From IMG/VR virus record IMGVR_UViG_3300010392_001176, positions 1 through 64,000 of that record: a DNA stretch of 64,000 bases, one strand, 5' to 3'. Within the stretch, counting starts at the first letter, position 1; each line of letters begins with the position of its first letter. A model generated the notes under the pieces. It saw only the letters and a program-made list of their open reading frames with translations. It did no database searches and was not told the origin of the DNA. The position numbers and the translations under genes were made by a program. Positions 53,466 to 58,885 of the stretch are shown one piece after another. The stretch is from a virus.

Positions 53466-53641
53466 AACCCCCATCGCTCAGAGAGCAATGCAACGATGTA
53501 CTAAGGCACTTGATTTCATCAGGTGCTTTTTTATTTCGTGAATGCGTCAAGGATCGGCAGGATTGCCAGAAGAGGTACGAGCTCTGGCAGGAAGCTCTCC
53601 AAAAAGCAGAGCGCATGGTTGAGGAAATTACTGATGGCTAG
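53462..53641 (+). CDS. 59-residue candidate small protein, coupled to neighbours
   Basis: TTG start at 53462 overlapping the preceding stop, with GGAG seven bases upstream. The stop at 53639 overlaps the ATG of the peptidase gene at 53634. The second half (RECVKDRQDCQKRYELWQEA) is charged and coiled-coil-like. A hairpin with a T-run lies inside it (53506-53536), which would argue for a terminator instead. Both readings are possible. Confidence 0.45.
   Translation: MKPPSLREQCNDVLRHLISSGAFLFRECVKDRQDCQKRYELWQEALQKAERMVEEITDG
53506..53536 (+). terminator. possible terminator inside a small gene
   Basis: GCACTTGAT (53506-53514) pairs with ATCAGGTGC (53518-53526), one G-T pair, 3-base loop, then TTTTTTATTT. 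If active, it would lower expression of the lysis genes relative to the virion genes. Confidence 0.55.
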
Positions 53642-54005
53642 ATATTTCAAGCCAGAAGAATTCGCCTGCAAATGTGGCTGTGGTTTCAAGGAAATGAAAG
53701 AAAGTTTTGTGAACAAGCTGGACTATGCCAGGGGCAGAGCCAGAGTCCCTTTCATCGTTAATTCGGCTGCGAGATGTGAGCAACATAATAAGGATGAAGG
53801 GGGCAAGGAAACTTCTGAGCATCTTGCAAACGCGGACGGCTACGCAGAGGGTGTGGATATTTCCACTAAGGATAGCTCGACAAGATGGAAGGTCATTACT
53901 TCCGCCATTGCTGCAGGCATCAGGCGGATTGGGATCGGTGATAACTTTGTCCATCTAGGTGATGGGTTGAGCCACAAACCTCACCCTGTCATGTGGGTTT
54001 ACTAA
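53634..54005 (+). CDS. M15-family peptidase (endolysin-like)
   Basis: 123 residues. ATG at 53634 rather than the longer in-frame reading. MARYFKPEEFACKCGCG, then NSAARCEQHN, SEHLANADGYAEGVDIS and a C-terminal IGIGDNFVHLGDG match the Peptidase_M15 (D-Ala-D-Ala carboxypeptidase/endolysin) pattern: SxH, a downstream Asp and the final His bind zinc. Cuts peptidoglycan cross-link peptides. No signal sequence, so it depends on a holin. Compact, as for phage enzymes of this family. Confidence 0.8.
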   Translation: MARYFKPEEFACKCGCGFKEMKESFVNKLDYARGRARVPFIVNSAARCEQHNKDEGGKETSEHLANADGYAEGVDISTKDSSTRWKVITSAIAAGIRRIGIGDNFVHLGDGLSHKPHPVMWVY

Positions 54006-54022
54006 AACACAGGAGAATCGTT

Positions 54023-54439
54023 ATGAGAAAAGGTCTGTCTTATACAGGACGTTTTCTGATGGTTTGGCTACCGATCTTTGTGCTCTGTTTCGCATTGGTT
54101 AATTCATGCGCTACAGGTCAGCAAAGCAAGATAGTCTCAGATTCTTACAAGGCGTTGAGCCTGGGCGGTCATGCGTATGATGTGGGCATGACCGGAATCG
54201 CTAGTCTCCATCGCAATGGTGTGGTGGGAGATGATGTCAAAGCTAAGACTATTGAGCTTGGCGGCTTTTACCATGATGCCTATCACAGCGCAGTTGAAGC
54301 CCTGACTCTTTATGCTGAGACAGATGGCGAAGAGGGAGACATACAAACTAAACTGCTCAAGGTGGGAGAACAGTTAGGCAAATTTCTTGCCTATATAAAT
54401 CCCATCCTGATTGAGCACGGAATGGGAGAAGTGCAATGA
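54023..54439 (+). CDS. lipoprotein, candidate lysis accessory
   Basis: 138 residues from the ATG at 54023 (GGAG, seven-base spacing). An N-terminal basic start, a hydrophobic stretch and LVNSC form a lipobox (LVNSC-A), so the mature protein should be lipidated at Cys. The remainder is helical (SVEALTLYAETDGEEGDIQTKLLKVGEQL-like). It could be an outer-membrane spanin-like or host-takeover lipoprotein. Overlaps the next gene by four bases. Confidence 0.65.
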   Translation: MRKGLSYTGRFLMVWLPIFVLCFALVNSCATGQQSKIVSDSYKALSLGGHAYDVGMTGIASLHRNGVVGDDVKAKTIELGGFYHDAYHSAVEALTLYAETDGEEGDIQTKLLKVGEQLGKFLAYINPILIEHGMGEVQ

Positions 54440-54672
54440 CAGGTATTGAGATAGCTCAAGTAATATCCATCGTGGTAAGTCTCATTGTCGAGAAGGGTAT
54501 TCCTGCAGCCGTGGCGGTCTTGACCGCATGGCAGAAGCAGAATCCCGAACTCAACGACATCAATGCTCTGCATACTCTTGTCAGAAGGCCGGAAGCATAT
54601 TTTGGTGAGCCACTACCTGTGACTCCGGTAGAGCCCGATGTCACGCCAGATATGATGCCGCCCATAGAATAA
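54436..54672 (+). CDS. small membrane protein
   Basis: 78 residues with a hydrophobic N-terminal segment (ISIVVSLIVEKGIPAAVAVLTA) and a Pro/acidic C-terminal tail. ATGA overlap with the lipoprotein gene. Possible antiholin or spanin component by position. Confidence 0.6.
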   Translation: MTGIEIAQVISIVVSLIVEKGIPAAVAVLTAWQKQNPELNDINALHTLVRRPEAYFGEPLPVTPVEPDVTPDMMPPIE

Positions 54673-54683
54673 GGGGGATAACA

Positions 54684-54956
54684 ATGGAAGAAGTTACCTT
54701 TGGCCAATATGGTTTGCCAGTTATCCTCACCATCATAATGGGCGTTGCCTACAAATTCGTGAACATCACGGACAAGTACAAGGCGCTGATCTGTATTGGG
54801 ATCGGCACAGGGCTTGGTATGCTTGCGCTTGCCTATAACGAGCTGGCCTGGACTGTCCCTAACATCGTGGACTATGGGCTGTACGGGTTTATGTCTGGAG
54901 CTTCAGCGGTAGGCTTGTATGAAGGTGTGTACAGGACGGCTGCAAATCCAAGATAA
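54684..54956 (+). CDS. putative holin
   Basis: 90 residues with at least two membrane segments (LPVILTIIMGVAYKFV and ALICIGIGTGLGMLALAY) and a third weaker one near the C-terminus (YGLYGFMSGASAVGLYEG). AGGGGGA before the ATG. Size and topology suit a holin that releases the peptidase. Last gene of the rightward block. Confidence 0.65.
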   Translation: MEEVTFGQYGLPVILTIIMGVAYKFVNITDKYKALICIGIGTGLGMLALAYNELAWTVPNIVDYGLYGFMSGASAVGLYEGVYRTAANPR

Positions 54957-55027
54957 AAAGTGGGCCTGCCGCTGGCGATCAAGATTGAAGGCATCTACAA
55001 TCGAGATCACGCAACAAGCAGACCCAC
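54952..55027 (-). terminator. terminator-like inverted repeat with a long loop
   Basis: On the leftward strand GTGGGTCTGC (55027-55018) pairs fully with GCAGGCCCAC (54969-54960, one G-T), followed by TTTTTATC. The 48-base loop is unusually long for a terminator. It lies just after the stop of the leftward gene at 55035. Confidence 0.55.
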
Positions 55028-55034
55028 ACCGTAA

Positions 55035-55739
55035 TTAAACTTCTAGTAAGTGCCATGCACCAAGATACGGGTAATACCTATTCCTGGCTGCATGGTACTT
55101 GCTCTTCCCCTGTCTTATAAAGACCATTGCTCCAACAGGAATTGCGCTCTTCGGCACAATGAAATATAGAATGTCTGGATCTTTATTAGCACAGAGAATG
55201 GCAAAGTCAAAGTTTTCCCATCTCGATTTGCTAGATCCGAATCTCCAGTAAGGCCATTTGAAATGGCCCTTGCCAGCCATGTGGGGCTTGCTGGCCCAAG
55301 CCACGATTACTCTATGACCATTGACTGAGAGCTTGGGCTTCGCTCCCTTCCTTTCGGAAAGTATCACTTCAACTTCATATCCCAAATCTATGCAAATATC
55401 ATGCACCATTAACTGCGCTTCGGCGTGGGAGCCCTGAAAGCCCTTCAAATTATCCGCCCGCCACTCAAGGTCTATCCTTTTTTGATATTCCCTTCTTGCC
55501 TTTTCCTCTCTTGCCCTTTGATCTGCCAGATCCTTTTTCCCTTTAAGTCTTGTGTAAGGAACACCATAGATTTTGTTGAATAGCTGGCGCACATATTCCC
55601 TGGTGATCCCGTGTTTCTTGCCCACATCATTTAATCTGATATTGTGATTGGTCCACAAGGAATGAAGGTCTGCCAGAAATTTTTCTCCAAATCTTGCGCC
55701 GATTCTGGCAGCGTATTCAGGATTTTGAATCTCAGCCAT
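55035..55739 (-). CDS. helix-turn-helix / nuclease-like protein, possible homing endonuclease
   Basis: About 234 residues. The N-terminus has a sigma-region-4-like helix-turn-helix (RLNDVGKKHGITREYVRQLFNKIYG). The C-terminal half (EAQLMVHDICIDLGYEVEVIL, KLSVNGHRVIVAWASKP, DFAILC...YFIVPKSAIP) has the strand pattern of PD-(D/E)XK-type homing-like nucleases, though catalytic residues cannot be assigned. Single gene oriented against the lysis operon with folded DNA on both sides, which fits a mobile insertion. The start is ATG 55739 (GTG 55742 also possible); weak ribosome-binding site. Confidence 0.6.
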   Translation of the reverse strand: MAEIQNPEYAARIGARFGEKFLADLHSLWTNHNIRLNDVGKKHGITREYVRQLFNKIYGVPYTRLKGKKDLADQRAREEKARREYQKRIDLEWRADNLKGFQGSHAEAQLMVHDICIDLGYEVEVILSERKGAKPKLSVNGHRVIVAWASKPHMAGKGHFKWPYWRFGSSKSRWENFDFAILCANKDPDILYFIVPKSAIPVGAMVFIRQGKSKYHAARNRYYPYLGAWHLLEV

Positions 55740-55760
55740 CACTTCTCGGTAGGATAAGTA

Positions 55761-55867
55761 TGGCCCTGCTACTCACGGCTAGGTGATCCGAACCCGCCAG
55801 CCGAAGCTGGCTACCTTCCGGCGCACATGCAAGGGGCATGAAGAAAGGAGCTGCTTTCACAGGGCCA
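55761..55867 (-). ncRNA. candidate structured RNA or mRNA leader
   Basis: 107 bases. An outer 8-bp stem TGGCCCTG/CAGGGCCA (55761-55768 with 55860-55867) encloses a perfect GCCAGC-UUCG-GCUGGC hairpin (55796-55811) and a CATGC...GCATG hairpin (55826-55840) on the leftward strand. The unpaired part contains UUCGGAUCACCU, complementary to the 17-bp repeats in two early leaders. Also resembles the end of 16S rRNA (see findings). It is not a known riboswitch that I can name. Confidence 0.45.
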
Positions 55868-55873
55868 CATCGT

Positions 55874-56215
55874 TTATTCTAATGGTTGATCCGGTATAAT
55901 ATGGGTATGGGCTCCCCTGCCTACTCCGGCTTCCAAAATACTCCAGCCTTCGATCACATGAATGTGATTCGTTTCATCTCGCAGGGTTTCACCACTTCCC
56001 AAGCCGTCCACTTCGAATGCGTGAGAATGATTCTCGTGGGGGGGCTCCTGTCCTGTGCTTTCTGATGTTCTTCCTCTAGGCATTTCGATCTCCTTTATTT
56101 TTCCCTCTAAATGTTTCGCTAAGAGGTAGGCTAGAATAAAGAAAACAATCAGCAGATATATTTTCGTTGCATCTAGCCACGCGCCGAATGCCGCTATATA
56201 GTCTATGTGTATCAT
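55874..56215 (-). CDS. membrane protein with His-rich tail
   Basis: 113 residues. An N-terminal membrane segment (about 14-34), a short charged linker, then HENHSHAF, NHIHVI and AHTHII repeats. The HSH...GHxH...HTH spacing is typical of a family of metal-binding phage proteins. The ATG at 56215 has no strong ribosome-binding site. Role unknown. Confidence 0.65.
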   Translation of the reverse strand: MIHIDYIAAFGAWLDATKIYLLIVFFILAYLLAKHLEGKIKEIEMPRGRTSESTGQEPPHENHSHAFEVDGLGSGETLRDETNHIHVIEGWSILEAGVGRGAHTHIIPDQPLE

Positions 56216-56234
56216 TCCACACCGTAAAACTCAA

Positions 56235-56720
56235 CTAAAAAGCGGCGATGTCAACTACAACCATTTTGAGATCCCGTATCCTTGCTGCTTCCAGATAGAC
56301 ATCTCGGCCAGATTTTTTGGTCGCTTGCTTGTCCAGGGTTTCCGCTCTGATGATGTTGTGCTTGTTCAATAGATCCACCATCCCGATCTCGAAATACAAT
56401 TCATCATCGGTGAGATCCGTGAACTTTGGTTCCCCCTGGTAAAGCAAGCCGAATTCCAGGGGAATATCCCTGTGTGTGTCTGCAACAAAAATTTGTACCA
56501 CTCTTCTCATAAACTCTCCTTTCGATGAGCTCATGCTGGAGCTCGTTGAATGTGAAGCAGAGCTCCCACCAATGTCTTGCTGTACCATGAAGGCATGAGT
56601 GGGGGTTTCTTTCTGGTCAAACTCCTGTCTTAATATTGCCCGCTCTGTCAGGGCGGCCTTGATCTTCGGGTCTAGCGATGTTACATAACTCGTCTTGGTA
56701 ATCTCTGGCATTTCTCTCAT
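56235..56720 (-). CDS. hypothetical protein with internal translation start
   Basis: 161 residues from the ATG at 56720 (AAAAGGAG). A Ser-rich linker (SSASHSTSSSMSSSKG) joins an N-terminal part to a C-terminal domain (FVADTHRDIPLEFGLLYQGE...). Within the linker, AAAGGAGAGTTTATG gives a second, nearly ideal start at 56510 in the same frame. The gene could therefore make both the full protein and a 91-residue C-terminal form. No family recognised. Confidence 0.65.
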   Translation of the reverse strand: MREMPEITKTSYVTSLDPKIKAALTERAILRQEFDQKETPTHAFMVQQDIGGSSASHSTSSSMSSSKGEFMRRVVQIFVADTHRDIPLEFGLLYQGEPKFTDLTDDELYFEIGMVDLLNKHNIIRAETLDKQATKKSGRDVYLEAARIRDLKMVVVDIAAF

Positions 56721-56736
56721 GGGCTCTCCTTTTTTA

Positions 56737-56755
56737 GTGGGCCAGGAATGGGCCA
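56737..56755. repeat. 19-bp direct repeat GTGGGCCAGGAATGGGCCA (copy 1)
   Basis: Identical to 56969-56987. Lies directly upstream of the ribosome-binding site for the 56235-56720 gene. Each copy contains TGGGCCA twice. Confidence 0.8.
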
Positions 56756-56848
56756 GATATGTGCGCCAGCGTGCGTTAGGGTGCTCTAGCTGACTCTTCA
56801 TAACCTTTCGGGAATTGGGGCAAAGGCCCATGTGGTGTACATTTACCC

Positions 56849-56877
56849 TTTACAAAAGGGTCTGCAGAGATTATGGT
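56849..56877 (+). promoter_or_regulatory. possible rightward promoter reading into the array
   Basis: TTTACA (56849-56854), 17 bases, TATGGT (56872-56877). The -35 lies inside an ACCCTTTACAAAAGGGT inverted repeat that could be an operator. Transcription would enter the pentamer array after about 100 bases. Confidence 0.4.
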
Positions 56878-56896
56878 AAATCGTCGCGTGCTGCTC

Positions 56897-56917
56897 TTCG
56901 AATCCGACACTCTCCCC
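56897..56917 (+). other. tRNA 3'-end-like segment, possible att core
   Basis: TTCGAATCCGACACTCTCCCC resembles a tRNA T-loop, T-stem and acceptor strand, without the matching 5' half. Phage attP sites often hold just such a fragment. It lies about 1.9 kb from the integrase gene, farther than usual. Confidence 0.3.
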
Positions 56918-56932
56918 ACTCTCTTTCGGGCT

Positions 56933-56942
56933 AGTATAGCAG
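56933..56942 (-). promoter_or_regulatory. leftward extended -10 promoter
   Basis: On the leftward strand TGCTATACT, an extended -10 (TGnTATACT), with no good -35. It could drive 56720-55874. Confidence 0.4.
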
Positions 56943-56968
56943 ATTTAGGGGATTTGGGTTATCTCGGT

Positions 56969-56987
56969 GTGGGCCAGGAATGGGCCA
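56969..56987. repeat. 19-bp direct repeat GTGGGCCAGGAATGGGCCA (copy 2)
   Basis: Copy 2 of the repeat at 56737-56755. It lies four bases before the pentamer array (56992-57560) begins. Confidence 0.8.
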
Positions 56988-56991
56988 CATA

Positions 56992-57560
56992 ATTCATCGC
57001 AATCCATTTCAGAACAAAACATGACAATACTCGGCGGCAAATCAAGGCATATCCCGCCCGTCCAGAACGGCTCTCGTCGCCAAAACAAAACAGTACAGGG
57101 CATTACTCGACGACACAACAAACCAACCCGCCCCGCATCATTTCACTACGCAGCATAACATTACTCGTCGTCATGCCATCACATAGCATTTCGGTACAGA
57201 TCACATCTCGACGGCACTACACTCCGCACCAGCACATCACTCTTCTCGTCGCCACAACACTTCATCGCAGTTCTCGAAGTCAAAACGAAACGGCCCACCA
57301 CACCCCACTCCGCGAAGGCAACTCACCCCGATCCGTAACATCACACCTCACCTCATTCCGCGAAGTCAGCTCATCACGCGACACCTCTACGCGGCACACA
57401 CCACTTCTCGACGGCAGGGCAACCCACCACACACCATATCATCCCACCACTCGAAGGCAAAACGTTCCACCACGCGGCACGGCAAATCTCGAAGTCAGGA
57501 CGCTTCACAACTATCCACGGCATGTCTCGTCGCCAGCTCCGAACAGCTCACGGCACTCCA
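56992..57560 (-). repeat. pentamer/octamer array, non-coding, unknown function
   Basis: 569 bases in strict 5-base register. On the rightward strand there are 80 pentamers of form NNNCR (position 4 is C in all 80; position 5 is A in 59, G in 15, C or T in 3 each) broken by 13 segments of the form NNNC(T/G)CGNNGNCA. On the leftward strand this is 93 NGNNN pentamers with 13 octamers TGNCNNCG. Between successive 13-mers there are 3 to 9 pentamers, so distances between octamers are always 3 modulo 5 (28, 33, 38, 43, 48, 58). There is no long open reading frame in keeping with the pattern, no exact long repeat and no CRISPR-like repeat. It begins 4 bases after the stop of the 57565-58188 gene. Confidence 0.9.
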
Positions 57561-57564
57561 TTTC

Positions 57565-58188
57565 TCATTTCTCAGAAATCTTGAAGGTGTATCTACCTTC
57601 TCCCATACCCCTTTCGCCGCCGTAACCGTGCAATCCGCCATACTCGAAAATGTTTGTAACTTTCTTGATTTTGACCTCTGAATCTTCAAGGATTTTTAGC
57701 GTGAAGATAATCTCAGGCTGGAGAAGAAACTGGATATTTTTTAAGGCACTCCTTGGGCCTTGCCTGCTCATAACATGAACGGGCTGGTCGAAACTGCCGT
57801 CAGGTTCTTGGACGATCTCACCATTCTTGTAAACATGGATTTTATAATCTTCGATGTAAACTTTGTTGGCTACCTTGACTCGGAAGTTTTTGATCTTGAC
57901 CACATCTTTGATCTGATTGGCACAGTCTTTCAGGTGGGCCTTGATAGTACCGCCCCTTAGAAAAATTCCATCATCATCCTGCTGAAAGCCAAGCGTGGTT
58001 TTCTCCATGCTTTCATCTATGGTTTCTCCCACTTCTTCGACCAAATCATCAATGCTCTTGTCAGCACCTTCCGGCTTAGTTTTTGGCATCCGTGCTTCAA
58101 GCCAGGACCGGATAAGCTCTTTGCTTTGCGGGACTGATCCGCACAGCTTGTCAAGAAATTGCATCTTTACGGTGTATTCTTTCCACAT
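57565..58188 (-). CDS. RAMP/Cas7-like protein next to the pentamer array
   Basis: 207 residues from the ATG at 58188 (AAAGGAG, seven-base spacing). After an N-terminal helical region, residues about 80-100 (FLRGGTIKAHLKDCANQIKD) and a C-terminal block (VMSRQGPRSALK, IIFTLKILED, then YGGLHGYGGERGMGEGRY) resemble RAMP-superfamily proteins: an RRM-like beta pattern and a Gly-rich loop near the end, as in Cas7-like and phage RAMP-like proteins. Such folds bind RNA in a repeated register. The stop is followed four bases later by the array, which would be the 3' part of its transcript. The match is from motif shape, not a database search. Confidence 0.6.
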   Translation of the reverse strand: MWKEYTVKMQFLDKLCGSVPQSKELIRSWLEARMPKTKPEGADKSIDDLVEEVGETIDESMEKTTLGFQQDDDGIFLRGGTIKAHLKDCANQIKDVVKIKNFRVKVANKVYIEDYKIHVYKNGEIVQEPDGSFDQPVHVMSRQGPRSALKNIQFLLQPEIIFTLKILEDSEVKIKKVTNIFEYGGLHGYGGERGMGEGRYTFKISEK

Positions 58189-58283
58189 ACCATCTCTCCT
58201 TTAGGGGTAGCCTGGGGCCGTGGTCTGCCACACCACCACGCGCACTAAGTTTGTTGAGATACCGCTTCTCATATATTAAAGCC

Positions 58284-58676
58284 TTATTCGGCCCCAAGCT
58301 CATCCTCTATCCAAGTACCTACTTTGTCCTTGACTATGTAGGCTGTTCTCACACTATCATCATCAAAGTGCTTTGTGCTGGCTTCGATGAATTTACATCG
58401 CCTGCCCGCACTCCTGAATCTATGTTTGGTATTAGGTAAAATTCGTATGTGATCCCCTTCCTTGAAATACTGCGAGACAAAAATACCGTTTTCCTTTTCG
58501 ATGTCTAGCTCCAGTATTCCCTCTAAAATAAGAAAGGTTTCATCCTTGATCCGGTGATAATGAAACCTTCCTTTACTTGACCATATTTGATCTTCACAAA
58601 CGAGAACCTTCAAACAGTAGAGCTCATTGTTTTCAAGTATGAGCTCGTGGCCCCAATCTTTTGGTACAATTCTCAT
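58284..58676 (-). CDS. cupin-domain protein
   Basis: 130 residues. Cupin motif 1 (FHYHRIKDETFLILEGILELDIE, with His/His/Glu ligands) and motif 2 (GDHIRILPNTKHRF). Resembles mannose-6-phosphate isomerase-type or sugar-binding cupins, but the exact substrate is not seen. Overlaps the preceding coiled-coil gene by four bases. It may modify a sugar for the same cassette that decorates the fibre. Confidence 0.75.
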   Translation of the reverse strand: MRIVPKDWGHELILENNELYCLKVLVCEDQIWSSKGRFHYHRIKDETFLILEGILELDIEKENGIFVSQYFKEGDHIRILPNTKHRFRSAGRRCKFIEASTKHFDDDSVRTAYIVKDKVGTWIEDELGAE

Positions 58677-58885
58677 CGCGGGTAAGCCTGCTCATTCTCT
58701 CGTGCTTCTCTCTCTTTTTTAAGTTGCTTTTGCAGGCGCTTATTTTCCGCTCTGAGCCGCTTAATACCTTCATGGATGCCCATGATCGCATCACAGGTTT
58801 TCTTGCTTATACGGAGCCTGTGCGCGTCAGGACTACTACATTTCTGGACTAGCTTCTCCCACCAATATAGATCGGACTCTCTCAC
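58673..58885 (-). CDS. small coiled-coil protein
   Basis: 70 residues. A helical start, then a clear heptad coiled coil (KRLRAENKRLQKQLKKEREAREN). Starts inside the 3' end of the integrase gene (50-base overlap) and overlaps the cupin start by four bases. No family recognised. Confidence 0.6.
   Translation of the reverse strand: MRESDLYWWEKLVQKCSSPDAHRLRISKKTCDAIMGIHEGIKRLRAENKRLQKQLKKEREARENEQAYPR

Noticed and set aside
54957-55034. A possible tRNA between the holin and the leftward gene.
   Set aside because: It has a 7-bp acceptor-like stem but no T-arm (TTCRANY) or anticodon arm; better read as a long-loop terminator.
56992-57560. A CRISPR or TIGR-like array.
   Set aside because: There is no identical repeat of 20 bases or more. 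The recurrent unit is degenerate, the pattern is a five-base register, and no Cas or Tas gene is nearby apart from the RAMP-like protein.
57173-57625. A 150-codon rightward frame over the array.
   Set aside because: It is produced by the five-base pattern and ignores its period; no ribosome-binding site or coding bias.
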